A stretch of DNA of 60,880 nt. Source: Clostridiales bacterium (GTDB lineage: Bacteria; Bacillota; Clostridia; Oscillospirales; Oscillospiraceae). The stretch lies in contig JAAVHT010000011.1 of the NCBI GenBank assembly GCA_014799565.1, forward strand, positions 56,424-117,303, given 5' to 3'. Position numbers and translations under genes: made by a program. Below the pieces are notes generated by a model that saw only the letters and a program-made list of their open reading frames with translations, was not told where the DNA came from and ran no database searches. This document shows positions 16,219 to 25,122 of this stretch, piece after piece. Numbering within the stretch: position 1 is the first letter of the stretch; each line of letters begins with the position of its first letter.

Positions 16219-16955
16219 GCGTTGGCCTCCTTCAGCTTGGACAGCGCCGCCTCGTCAGCCACCAGGGTGACGTCGGGGTGGAGCTGGAGGATGGAGGCGG
16301 GCATCTCCGGCGTGATGGGGCCGGCGAAAGCCCGCTGCACCGCGTCGGCCTTGTCCGCGCCGCTGGCCACGATCAGGATCTTCCGGGCCTTCATAATGGT
16401 GCCGATGCCCATGGTCAGGGCCTGCTTGGGCACATCGTCCGCGCTGGCGAAGAACCGGGCGTTGGCGTCGATGGTGCTCTCGGTGAGGTCCACCAGATGG
16501 GTGGCCACCGGGAAGTGGTCGCAGGGCTCGTTGAAGCCGATATGGCCGTTGCGGCCCAGGCCCAGCAGCTGCAGATCGGCGTAGCCCAGGTCGGCCACCA
16601 CCTGCTCGTACCGGGCGCACTCCGCCACCGGGTCATCGGCCAGACCGCTGGGCACGTTGGTGTTCTCAGCCGCGATATCCACATGGTCGAACAGGTTGGT
16701 CTGCATGAAGTAGCGGTAGCTCTGGTCGTGCTCGGGAGCCAGGCCGTAATACTCGTCCAGATTCACGGAGTGAACCTCGGCAAAGCTCACGTCCCCCTGC
16801 TTGTTCCACTCGATGAGCTGCTTGTAGGCGCCCACGGGGGTGGAGCCGGTGGCCAGGCCCAGCACGCAGTCCGGCTTGGCCACCACCTGGGCGGCGATGA
16901 TGGCGGCGGCCCGACGGCTCATGGCGTTGTAATCCTTCTCACAGTAAATACGCAT
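16215..16955 (-). CDS. nagB: Glucosamine-6-phosphate deaminase
   Basis: A 246-residue protein, the usual length of NagB. The phosphate-binding loop [15 protein letters not shown], the general base D67 in NLDEYYGL and the ring-opening histidine H138 in [12 protein letters not shown] are all present. It converts GlcN-6-P to fructose-6-P and ammonia. The frame extends upstream to 17042, but the ATG at 16955 has the ribosome site AAGAGGTG and begins with [17 protein letters not shown], matching the family start. The stop overlaps the nagA start. Confidence 0.95.
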   Translation of the reverse strand: MRIYCEKDYNAMSRRAAAIIAAQVVAKPDCVLGLATGSTPVGAYKQLIEWNKQGDVSFAEVHSVNLDEYYGLAPEHDQSYRYFMQTNLFDHVDIAAENTNVPSGLADDPVAECARYEQVVADLGYADLQLLGLGRNGHIGFNEPCDHFPVATHLVDLTESTIDANARFFASADDVPKQALTMGIGTIMKARKILIVASGADKADAVQRAFAGPITPEMPASILQLHPDVTLVADEAALSKLKEANA

Positions 16956-17150
16956 GACAAACACCTCTTGATTAAAAATTTGAACTGGCGGCCACATCTT
17001 ACGACAGGGGCCCGGGGAACCTTCCATAAGCTGCGCCCCCATTTAAAGGCAGTCCATTGGATAGATTGTACAATTCCCGTCCTCGTTTGTCAATATGAAC
17101 GAAAAATGATTTTTTGTCAATTTTTCTGGTTGAAAAAATTTTCTGCGCTG

Positions 17151-18008
17151 TCACAGATGCTTATCCACCAGAGCGTCGGCCACCTGCTTGCGCCGCTCCC
17201 GGCAGTCCTCCATGTTCCGGCGGCACACCTCGTTGAACAGCACGTCGGTGAGGAAGAGCTGGCCCATACGGGCGGCCACGGAGCCCATCTGGAGCGGGCC
17301 CTCCTTGGCGCCGCACTCCAGCACGATGTCCGCCAGCGCCGCGCCGGGGGACTTGGGAAAACGGGTGATGAGAATGATGCCCACCCCCCGCTCCCGGGCC
17401 ATTTTCAGCAGATCCACCATGTCCCGGGTGGAGCCGGAGTAGGAGAAATATAGAATGGCGTCCCGGTGGGTGAGCAGGGCGGTTCGAATGGCCTGGTTAT
17501 GGGAATCGTCCACAGAATGGAAATTGGGCAGGGCGGTGGAAAACAGATGAGCCGCCTCGCGGGCCAAAATGGCGGAACCGCCCAGACCCATGCACAGCAC
17601 CCGTTCCGCCGCCAGCAGCATATCCGCCGAGGCGGTGATGGCGGCGGGGTCAATCATGGCCAAGGTTTGGGTGATGGCGTCCACGTCTGCCGCGCAAAGC
17701 TTCCGGCACATCTCGCTCACGCTGTCCTCGGCGACAATCTCGCCGTACAGCGGGTTCATGGGGCTTTGCCCCGCGCCGGCTCCCGCCACCGCCAGCTTAA
17801 AGGCGCTGTAGCCCTTATACCCCAGCCTGCGGCAGAAGCGGGATACGGTGGCCTCCGCAACCTCCGCAACCTCCGCCATCTCGGAGATGGACATGAACTG
17901 GCACTCCTGCCGCTGGAGAAGAATGTAGTCCGCGATCTTCTTCTCCGCACTGGTCAATTGATAGTATTCCCGATTAATCTTCGTAAAAACATCTCCGTAT
18001 GTCGCCAT
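17151..18008 (-). CDS. MurR/RpiR family transcriptional regulator (SIS domain)
   Basis: A 285-residue regulator: an N-terminal RpiR helix-turn-helix (about 1-80) with MSISEMAEVAEVAEATVSRFCRRLGYKGYSAFKLAV, and a C-terminal SIS sugar-phosphate-binding domain (about 110-250) with VLCMGLGGSAILAREAAHLFS and LYFSYSGSTRDMVDLLKMARERGVGIILIT. Such proteins sense phosphorylated sugars, often MurNAc-6-P or GlcN-6-P. The position right before nagB-nagA on the same strand suggests it controls them. The ATG at 18008 follows GAGAGGAGG; the frame continues a little upstream without a better start. Confidence 0.9.
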   Translation of the reverse strand: MATYGDVFTKINREYYQLTSAEKKIADYILLQRQECQFMSISEMAEVAEVAEATVSRFCRRLGYKGYSAFKLAVAGAGAGQSPMNPLYGEIVAEDSVSEMCRKLCAADVDAITQTLAMIDPAAITASADMLLAAERVLCMGLGGSAILAREAAHLFSTALPNFHSVDDSHNQAIRTALLTHRDAILYFSYSGSTRDMVDLLKMARERGVGIILITRFPKSPGAALADIVLECGAKEGPLQMGSVAARMGQLFLTDVLFNEVCRRNMEDCRERRKQVADALVDKHL

Positions 18009-18144
18009 GGCGCCTCCTCTCCCCCCGTTTCCGGAACGGGGCGGCACGTATTTCTGTGTCTGCGCTATACTTCAACATAATTATCATACCTTGTCCCTTT
18101 GGATTCCGTCAAGAGCCAAAGGGAGAATTTATTTCAATTGCCGT

Positions 18145-20712
18145 TCATCCCCCGATGACCCGGCGTATCTCCGCCTCCACCTGCTTCACCTCGAACTCCA
18201 GCTCGGCGGCGGGCATACGCACCGCGCCGTGGCCCAAAATAATCATCTGCTCCAGCCCGTCCGAGGTGGCCACCCGCACCCGGTGCTCCCGGCGCTCCTT
18301 CGCCAGGGCGTAGGTGGTCTTTTCAATATACATATCCGCTGTCTCCGCCTCTTTGGTGTATACCACGTAGACCTCCCCCGCCCGCTCAATGGAGCCGGGG
18401 TTCCCCTTCACCTTGTAGGCGTCGAACACCACAATGACCTTGCATTTTTTCCAGCCCTGGTAGTTGCGCAGGCGGTCAATGAGCCGCTGGCGGGCGCCGT
18501 CCAGATCCTCCCGGGCCAGCTTTCTCAGATCGTCCCAGGCGTGGATGATGTTGTAGCCGTCCACCAGCAGGTAGTCCTCCCCGTCCCGGGTCTTGAGCCC
18601 CTTCCAGGGCTTGAGTTTAGGGGCGGAGGCCGTCTTGGGGGCAGGCCGGAAAGCGTGGGGTTTCAGCGGGCCGTAGGCCCGCTCGAAGATGGCCTCCAAC
18701 TCCTTGTCCAGCGCCGCCCGGGATTCATAGCTCATGGCCTCCCGGCGGACAGGAACCTCCTCCACAGCGGAGCGCTCCCCGGCGGGCTTCCAGCCGCTGT
18801 CCAGGTGCATATGGGAGCGCACCTCGTCCCAGGGGACGTTAAACCCCGCCCCATGGGCGCAGAACACCGAACCGGCGGGGTTAGCGATATCCCGTTCCGG
18901 GTCGTAGCCTATGGCCCCAATAACCTCGTCCGCGTTGTGGCAGGGCCGGTAACCCTCCACCGCACAGGAAAACCGGCCTCGCCCCCCGGTGTACGCCGCC
19001 ACCTCTGTCCAGTAGCCCCCCACCTCGGACACGGGAACGCTGCCGGTCAAGGTGGATACCTCCCCCACAGTCTCCGGGGGCTGGAACTCCGCGCCCATGC
19101 GCTGGAGGTCGGTCATGGCCCGGCCCACGCTGACCGTGGGCACCTCCAGCCGGAAGGAATACCAGGGCTCCAGCAGCACACTTTTGGCGCACATCAGCCC
19201 CTGGCGCACCGCCCGGTAGGTGGCCTGACGGAAATCGCCGCCCTCGGTGTGCTTGAGGTGGGCACGGCCCGTCAGCAGGGTGATCTTCATATCGGTGATG
19301 GGCGAGCCCGTCAGCACCCCCAGGTGGGTTTTCTCCATCAGGTGGGTGAGCACCAGCCGCTGCCAGTTTCGATCCAGCACGTTTTCCGAGCAGGCGGTGT
19401 CCAGCACCAGCCCCGCGCCCCGCTCCAGGGGCTCCAGCAGAAGATGCACTTCGGCGTAGTGCCGCAATGGCTCAAAGTGGCCCACCCCCTCCGCCGGGGC
19501 GGCGATGGTCTCCAAATACACGATGCGCCCGGGGCCAAAGGACACCTGTGCCCCGAACCGCCGCTCCATCAGCCGGGACAGCACCTCCAACTGCACCTCG
19601 CCCATAAGGTGCAATTGGATCTCGCCCAGGGTTTCGTTCCACTCCACCCGGAGCTGGGGATCCTCCTCCTCCAAAACGCGGAGTTGGGACAGCAGGGTGT
19701 GTGTGTCCCCGCCTTCCGGCGGGAACACCTGGTAGGCCAGCACCGGCTCCAGCTGAGGGCCCTCCCAGTCCTCCTCCCCGCCCAGGCCCTGGCCCGCACA
19801 GGTCTGGCTCAGGCCGGTGACGGCGCACACTGTCCCCGCCGGGGCCTCCTCCGCCGGGGCGAACTTCGCGCCCGAGTACAGCCGAAGCTGGGTGGCCTTT
19901 TCCTCCCAGTCCGGGCCCTTCACCGTGTCCCGAACCTTCAAAGCGCCGCCAGTCACCTTCAGCCAGGTCAGCCGCTCCCCCTTGTCGTCCCGGGAGATCT
20001 TGAACACCCGGGCGGCAAATTCGGCTGACCAGTCCGGCTCCAGGGTGAAGCGATCCAGACCGTCCAGCAGAGCGTCCACACCCTCCACCTTCAGCGCTGA
20101 GCCGAAAAAGCAGGGGAACAGCTTGCGCTCCACGATGAGGGCGGACAGGTCGGCATCCTCCAGCTCCCCCGTCTCCAAATACCGCTCCATCAGCCCCTCA
20201 TCGCACAGGGCGGCCTGCTCCAGCACCTCCTCCCAGGAGCCTGAGAAATCGGCGCAGCCGTCGCTCAGCCGAGCCCTTAGCTGGGCCAAAAGCTTGTCCC
20301 GGTGGGTGTCCGGCTGATCCATCTTGTTGATGAACAGAAAGGTGGGCACCCGGTGGCGCTCCAGCAGCTTCCACAGCGTCTCGGTGTGACCCTGCACCCC
20401 GTCCGCGCCGCTGACGAGCAGCACGGCGTAATCCAGCACCTGAAGGGTGCGCTCCATCTCGGCGGAGAAGTCCACATGGCCGGGGGTGTCCAGCAGGGTG
20501 AACTCACAGTCCCTCCAATCCAGCCGCGCCTGCTTGGAGAAGATGGTGATGCCCCGCTCCCGCTCCTGCTGGTCGGTGTCCAGGAAGGCGTCGCCGTGAT
20601 CCACCCGCCCCAGCCGCCGCACCGCGCCGGACAGGTACAGCATGGCCTCAGACAGGGTGGTCTTGCCCGAGTCCACATGGGCCAGCATCCCGATGGTCAG
20701 CCGCTTCATCAT
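18145..20712 (-). CDS. TetM/EF-G-like translational GTPase fused to an NYN (YacP) nuclease domain
   Basis: An 855-residue fusion. Residues 1 to about 650 match the ribosomal protection/EF-G family: P-loop AHVDSGKTT near 11-19, RERGITIFSKQARLDW, LLDTPGHVDF, FINKMDQPD, then domains III-V (LEVLSRLMERRFG, EPWYSFRLEVPTVSVGRAMTDLQRMGAEF). Residues from about 690 form a YacP-like NYN domain with YLLVDGYNIIHAWDDL, VIVVFDAYKV and YTKEAETADMYIEK, whose conserved acidic residues bind metal in PIN-like RNases. The combination suggests ribosome rescue or mRNA cleavage on the ribosome; this is inference. The family is chromosomal in many clostridia and should not be read as proven tetracycline resistance. 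recG lies upstream on the same strand. Confidence 0.88.
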   Translation of the reverse strand: MMKRLTIGMLAHVDSGKTTLSEAMLYLSGAVRRLGRVDHGDAFLDTDQQERERGITIFSKQARLDWRDCEFTLLDTPGHVDFSAEMERTLQVLDYAVLLVSGADGVQGHTETLWKLLERHRVPTFLFINKMDQPDTHRDKLLAQLRARLSDGCADFSGSWEEVLEQAALCDEGLMERYLETGELEDADLSALIVERKLFPCFFGSALKVEGVDALLDGLDRFTLEPDWSAEFAARVFKISRDDKGERLTWLKVTGGALKVRDTVKGPDWEEKATQLRLYSGAKFAPAEEAPAGTVCAVTGLSQTCAGQGLGGEEDWEGPQLEPVLAYQVFPPEGGDTHTLLSQLRVLEEEDPQLRVEWNETLGEIQLHLMGEVQLEVLSRLMERRFGAQVSFGPGRIVYLETIAAPAEGVGHFEPLRHYAEVHLLLEPLERGAGLVLDTACSENVLDRNWQRLVLTHLMEKTHLGVLTGSPITDMKITLLTGRAHLKHTEGGDFRQATYRAVRQGLMCAKSVLLEPWYSFRLEVPTVSVGRAMTDLQRMGAEFQPPETVGEVSTLTGSVPVSEVGGYWTEVAAYTGGRGRFSCAVEGYRPCHNADEVIGAIGYDPERDIANPAGSVFCAHGAGFNVPWDEVRSHMHLDSGWKPAGERSAVEEVPVRREAMSYESRAALDKELEAIFERAYGPLKPHAFRPAPKTASAPKLKPWKGLKTRDGEDYLLVDGYNIIHAWDDLRKLAREDLDGARQRLIDRLRNYQGWKKCKVIVVFDAYKVKGNPGSIERAGEVYVVYTKEAETADMYIEKTTYALAKERREHRVRVATSDGLEQMIILGHGAVRMPAAELEFEVKQVEAEIRRVIGG

Positions 20713-20757
20713 CCACTCTCCTTGCGGCGGTCTTTCCGCCTTTTTCTGTCATATCGG

Positions 20758-22845
20758 TCAGTTAAATAACTCCGCGTTTTCCTCAAACAGCTCCCGCACC
20801 TTCCGCTTGAGAAGCCGGTGGCTGGATTTTTTCAGCTCGGGGTCGTCGGCGATCAGCTCCTCCGCCGCTTCCCGGGCCTCCTTCAGCAGCTCCATGTCGG
20901 CGGCGAAGTCCGCCACCTTCAACTGGGGCAGACCGTGCTGGCGTTTGCCGAAGAAGTCGCCGGGACCCCGGAGCCGCAGATCCTCCTCGGCGATCTGGAA
21001 GCCGTCGTTGGTGGCGCACAGCGCACGCAGGCGCTCCCGGGCCGTCTCGCTGCGGCTGGAGGTCACCAGCACGCAGAAGCTCTCGTGCTTCCCACGGCCC
21101 ACCCGGCCCCGGAGCTGGTGGAGCTGGCTCAGCCCAAACCGCTCCGCGTTTTCGATGACCATCAGAGACGCGTTGGGCACGTCCACCCCCACCTCGATGA
21201 CGGTGGTGGATACCAGCACGTCCAGCTCACCCCCGGCAAAGGCGGACATCACCGCCTCTTTTTCTTTCGACTTCAGCTTGCCGTGGACAAAGCCCACCCG
21301 CAGGTCGGGAAACACCCGCTCCCGCAGTTCCTTGGCGTAGGTGGTCACCGCTTTCAGATCCATGGGGGCCGTTCCCGGCTCCCCCCACTGGGGCAGATCA
21401 GCCGACTCCTCCACCGAGGGGCACACGATATATACCTGCCGCCCCTCGCCCACCTGCTTGCGGACAAAGCCGTACATCCGCTGCCGCTTGTCCTCGCCCA
21501 CCACGAAGGTGGACACCGGCGTCCGCCCCGGCGGCAGCTCGTCCATGACGGACACGTCCAGGTCGCCATAGATGATGAGGGCCAGCGTCCGGGGGATGGG
21601 GGTGGCGGACATGACCAGCACGTGGCGGGGAACAGCTCCCCCCTTTTCCGCCAGCGCCCCCCGCTGGGCCACGCCGAAGCGGTGCTGCTCGTCGGCGATG
21701 ACCAGGCCCAGGTCGCGGTACGCCACCCCTTCGGAGAACAGGGCGTGGGTGCCCACAATAAGATCAATTTCCCCCTGGGCCAGCGCGTCCAGCAGCGCCT
21801 TTTTCTCCTTGCCCTTCACCGATCCAGTGAGCAGCGCCACCCGCACCCCGGCGGGCGAGAGCAGCGCGTCCAGCGTTCGGGCGTGCTGCTCGGCCAGCAG
21901 CTCGGTGGGGGCCATGAGGGCGCACTGCACCCCGTTTTTCGCTGCCGTCCAGGCCCCGAGGGCGGCCACCGCCGTCTTGCCCGAGCCCACGTCGCCCTGC
22001 ACCAGCCGGTTCATGGCCTTGCCCGACCTCAAGTCGGCGGCGATATCGTCCATGGCGCGGCGCTGGGCGCCTGTGGGGGCAAAGGGCAGCAGAGCGGCAA
22101 ATTCCTCCGGCTCCCCCTCCAGCACCCGGCCTGAGCCCTGGCCGCGCCGGTCTTTCAGCTGGGCCAGACCGCAGGTGAGCACAAACAGCTCCTCAAACAC
22201 CAGCCGCCGCCGGGCGATGGCCAGCTCCTCAAAAGACGCGGGGTAATGGATGTTTTTCCGGGCAAACTGGGTCTGGCATAATTGATGGGCCTTCCGCACC
22301 CGGGCGGGCAGCACCTCGGGCAGGCCGTCCAGGCACTCGTCCACCGCCCGCTGGGTCAGCCCGGCCAGCAGATTGTTGGAGATGCCCGCCGTCAGAGGAT
22401 ACACCGGCATGATGCGCCCGGTGAACCGCGCCGCACCCTCCCGCTCGAACACGGGGTTGGCCATGGAGAACAGATTTCCCTGGCGCTCCACCGTGCCGTA
22501 GAACACGTAGGTCTGTCCGGCGCACATGACCTCCCGGATATAGTCCTGGTTGAAAAAGGTGATATTCACCGTCCCGGTGTCGTCCACCGCCCGCACCTTC
22601 ACCAGGGACAGCCCCCGGCGGACATAGCTCACCCTGGGCTGGGCCGCCACCATGGCCGTGATGCAGCAGGGCCGATCCACCGGCGCGTCTTGGAGGTCGC
22701 AGCACTCCCGCCGATCCTCGTATCGCTGGGGAAGATGATCCAGCGTGTCCCCCAGGGTGCGCAGGCCCAGCTTTTCCAGCTTTTTGCCCCGGGCGGGGCC
22801 CACCCCCGGCAGATCGGTCAGGGGGGTATCGCGTGTCAGCGGCAT
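20758..22845 (-). CDS. recG: ATP-dependent DNA helicase RecG
   Basis: About 695 residues, the normal RecG length. The N-terminal wedge/OB domain contains LTDLPGVGPARGKKLEKLGL; the helicase core has RLVQGDVGSGKTAVAA (Walker A), IADEQHRFGVAQR (DEQH box), VMSATPIPRTLALIIYGDLDVSVMDELPPGR and the motif VI LRGRVGRGKHESFCVL. It reverses stalled forks and processes recombination intermediates. Starts at 22854 (GTG) and 22851 (ATG) are also in frame, but the AAGAAGG ribosome site is best spaced for the ATG at 22845. Confidence 0.96.
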   Translation of the reverse strand: MPLTRDTPLTDLPGVGPARGKKLEKLGLRTLGDTLDHLPQRYEDRRECCDLQDAPVDRPCCITAMVAAQPRVSYVRRGLSLVKVRAVDDTGTVNITFFNQDYIREVMCAGQTYVFYGTVERQGNLFSMANPVFEREGAARFTGRIMPVYPLTAGISNNLLAGLTQRAVDECLDGLPEVLPARVRKAHQLCQTQFARKNIHYPASFEELAIARRRLVFEELFVLTCGLAQLKDRRGQGSGRVLEGEPEEFAALLPFAPTGAQRRAMDDIAADLRSGKAMNRLVQGDVGSGKTAVAALGAWTAAKNGVQCALMAPTELLAEQHARTLDALLSPAGVRVALLTGSVKGKEKKALLDALAQGEIDLIVGTHALFSEGVAYRDLGLVIADEQHRFGVAQRGALAEKGGAVPRHVLVMSATPIPRTLALIIYGDLDVSVMDELPPGRTPVSTFVVGEDKRQRMYGFVRKQVGEGRQVYIVCPSVEESADLPQWGEPGTAPMDLKAVTTYAKELRERVFPDLRVGFVHGKLKSKEKEAVMSAFAGGELDVLVSTTVIEVGVDVPNASLMVIENAERFGLSQLHQLRGRVGRGKHESFCVLVTSSRSETARERLRALCATNDGFQIAEEDLRLRGPGDFFGKRQHGLPQLKVADFAADMELLKEAREAAEELIADDPELKKSSHRLLKRKVRELFEENAELFN

Positions 22846-23018
22846 GGTCATCACCTTCTTTTCATCACGGCTTTGCGGGGATCCCGCGTTACTTTGCCCC
22901 TAGTTTACCACACTTTCCCGGTCGAAAACAATCCCCCTGGCATTTTCCCCCGACTCTTGCGCTTCAAAATCAGCCATGGTATAATCAGGGCTAAAATTTT
23001 ATATGGAACGGAGGATAT

Positions 23019-23645
23019 ATGAGCATGGATCAACCGGCGATCCCATTTTGGGAGGAAACCTACCAAAATGATAACATTATGACCTTTTCCATTGAGCCAA
23101 ATCAGACGGTCAAGGAATTTGAACATCTGCTTGACAAGCAGTCCTACATCTTGGAAGCGGGCTGTGGAGAGGGTCAGAATGTTTTGTATCTGGCCAAGCA
23201 GGGTTATCGCAACATTGACGCATTCGATCTGTCAGAAGCGGGCATTGCAAAGCTAAACCGGCTCTGCGCGGCCAATCATGTAGAGATCAACGCGTCTGTT
23301 CAGGATTTGACTACATACGACTTCCGCCGGAACTATGACCTGATCATGTCCTTCGCAACCCTGTGCTTTGTGGAAAAACGCCACTGGAAACGGTTTATCC
23401 AGCAAGCAAAGGCCTATACAAATGTCAACGGCATCCATATCATGCACATATTCACCGACGCAGTGCCAGCCTCCGCCGATATCGCGCCTTTTGCGGTCGG
23501 CCTGGCACGGGACGGAGAAATCAGGGAGCTATACCAGGACTGGGATATTTTGCAGTTCCAATCCTACGTTTTTGAAGATGAGCATCCAAATGTGCCAAAA
23601 CATCTGCACGCCGTCAATAAGCTCGTAGCCCGCAAATTAAAGTGA
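23019..23645 (+). CDS. Class I SAM-dependent methyltransferase (TehB-like)
   Basis: A 208-residue protein. The SAM-binding motif I is ILEAGCGEGQNVLYLAKQGY at about 45-65, motif II is IDAFDLSEAGIAKLN, and YDLIMSFATLCFVEKRHWKRFI is motif IV. The N-terminus PAIPFWEETYQNDN resembles TehB-type methyltransferases, which act on tellurite or unknown small molecules. The substrate is not known. The ATG at 23019 follows CGGAGGATAT. The base composition is more A+T-rich than the flanking recG and M23 genes, hinting at separate ancestry. Confidence 0.82.
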   Translation: MSMDQPAIPFWEETYQNDNIMTFSIEPNQTVKEFEHLLDKQSYILEAGCGEGQNVLYLAKQGYRNIDAFDLSEAGIAKLNRLCAANHVEINASVQDLTTYDFRRNYDLIMSFATLCFVEKRHWKRFIQQAKAYTNVNGIHIMHIFTDAVPASADIAPFAVGLARDGEIRELYQDWDILQFQSYVFEDEHPNVPKHLHAVNKLVARKLK

Positions 23646-23715
23646 CAAAAAGAGATTTCCCTTCCCTGGTATAAATTGTAACCCCCCTGTCCACAATAGG
23701 GCCGGAGGTGTTACT

Positions 23716-24477
23716 ATGAATCACAAACGAACATGGATCGAAAAATTCAGCGATTTTGTCTCAGGAAAGGGTTTCTATCTTGTGGTCCTCATCTGCGTGG
23801 CCGCCATCGCGCTGTCCGGCTACTACCTGGTGCAGGGCGTGCGCAGCGGCGTGGAGGACACCCTCGATCAGCCGGTGTCCGGCTCCGCCGCCATCGTAAA
23901 TCAGCCTAACCCGGCTCCGACGGTGACGCCCACCGTCAAGCCCACCGACCCCCCCGCCGTGAGCACCGCCCGGATCACCACGCCCCCGTCGGCAGCTCCC
24001 ACGCCCACCGCGAATCCCACTCCCTCCGCCGAGCCCTCTGCGGCCCCCAGCCTCGCCCCGGCCCCCCTGGTCTTTACATGGCCGGTGAAGGGCACCATCA
24101 TCGCCGACTTCTCGGTGGAGGCGCTGGCCTATGACGAGACCATGGGGGACTGGCGCACCCACAGCGGCCTGGACATCGCCGCCCCTCTGGGCACCCAGGT
24201 GCTGGCCGCCGCCAACGGCACGGTGTCCGCCATTGAGCAGGACGATATGCTGGGCACCGTGGTCAAGATCGACCACGGGCAGGGGCTGGTGAGCAAGTAC
24301 GCCAACCTGGCCGCCGTGCCCACCGTGTCCGTGGGGGATGAGGTCACCACCGGAGCCGTCATCGGCTCGGTGGGCGAGACCGCCGCCGGCGAAAGCGGCA
24401 GGCAGGCCCATCTCCACTACGCCCTGCTGAAGGACGATCAGGCCGTGAACCCACTGGACTATCTGCCCAAACAGTAA
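23716..24477 (+). CDS. spoIIQ: M23 family metallopeptidase, SpoIIQ-like
   Basis: A 253-residue membrane-anchored protein. The basic N-terminus (NHKRTWIEKFSDFVSGKG) precedes a membrane helix at about 20-42. A Pro/Thr/Ala-rich linker covers about 65-115, and a LytM/M23 domain covers about 120-245, with HSGLDIAAPLGTQVLAAANGTVSAIEQDDMLG and QAHLHYALLKDDQAVNPLDYL. Both zinc motifs (HxxxD and HxH) are intact, unlike Bacillus SpoIIQ, consistent with clostridial SpoIIQ. SpoIIQ is a forespore protein that pairs with SpoIIIAH during engulfment. The role is inferred from length, anchor and fold; another M23 envelope protein is possible. Confidence 0.75.
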   Translation: MNHKRTWIEKFSDFVSGKGFYLVVLICVAAIALSGYYLVQGVRSGVEDTLDQPVSGSAAIVNQPNPAPTVTPTVKPTDPPAVSTARITTPPSAAPTPTANPTPSAEPSAAPSLAPAPLVFTWPVKGTIIADFSVEALAYDETMGDWRTHSGLDIAAPLGTQVLAAANGTVSAIEQDDMLGTVVKIDHGQGLVSKYANLAAVPTVSVGDEVTTGAVIGSVGETAAGESGRQAHLHYALLKDDQAVNPLDYLPKQ

Positions 24478-24488
24478 GCTTCGCGCAA

Positions 24489-24519
24489 AAGAGCCCGGCC
24501 CCCACGGGGCCGGGCTCTT
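24489..24519. terminator. Terminator between spoIIQ-like and ferritin genes
   Basis: A 14-bp stem AAGAGCCCGGCCCC / GGGGCCGGGCTCTT with a CAC loop lies between two convergent genes. Confidence 0.85.
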
Positions 24520-24533
24520 GGCGGTTGTCACGC

Positions 24534-25046
24534 TCAGATCTGAAGCGAGGGGGCGGAATACACTCGGCCGCCCAGCTCACTGTTGAGCATATACAGGCCC
24601 TTGGGGTCGCTGCCGAACAGCTCCAGCTTGGTGATCAGGTCGGAGGAATTTTTCTCCTCCTCGCCCTGCTCTTTCACGAACCAGTCCAGGAACTGCACCG
24701 TGCGATAGTCGTTGGCGGCCTGGGCGGCGGCGTAGATGGCGTTGATCAGGCTGGTGACGTACTGCTCGTGCTCATAGGCGGCATTGAGGGGATCGGCCAG
24801 CGTCTTGAACTCCTTGTCCGGCTTGGCGATGGCGCCCAGAGTGACGGTCTGGCTGTTGTTGTGCAGGTACTTGTAGATGAGCATGGCATGATCCTGCTCC
24901 TCCTTGGCCTGGATCTCGTACCAGTTGGCGAAGCCGTCCAGGCCCTTGGCGGCATAGAAGTTGGCCATGTCTAAGTACAGATAGGCGGAATACAGCTCCT
25001 TGTTGATCTGGTCGTTCAGCAGCTCGGAAACCTTTTGATCCATCAT
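24534..25046 (-). CDS. ftnA: Non-haem ferritin
   Basis: A 170-residue four-helix ferritin. The ferroxidase residues are visible in NKELYSAYLYLDMANFY, WYEIQAKEEQDHAMLIYKYL (E, E and H ligands), AAYEHEQYVTSLIN and FLDWFVKEQGEEEKNSSDL. Ferritins store iron and remove iron with oxygen or peroxide, which protects anaerobes. The ATG at 25046 is correctly spaced from AAGGAG; a GTG at 25055 is in frame but too close. It is a single gene near the oxygen-related acyl-CoA dehydrogenase/FprA operon, though separated from it by a GH2 gene. Confidence 0.95.
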   Translation of the reverse strand: MMDQKVSELLNDQINKELYSAYLYLDMANFYAAKGLDGFANWYEIQAKEEQDHAMLIYKYLHNNSQTVTLGAIAKPDKEFKTLADPLNAAYEHEQYVTSLINAIYAAAQAANDYRTVQFLDWFVKEQGEEEKNSSDLITKLELFGSDPKGLYMLNSELGGRVYSAPSLQI

Positions 25047-25122
25047 GGAAAACACTCCTTATTTTTAAATATTCGCGTCGCGCGGCTTTTCAAGGGAGAG
25101 TATATCACGTTTTTTCCGGCTG

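Noticed and set aside
18145-20712. Acquired tetracycline resistance gene
   Set aside because: The gene has host-like codon use, an extra NYN domain and a chromosomal place next to recG. Resistance is not supported by sequence alone.
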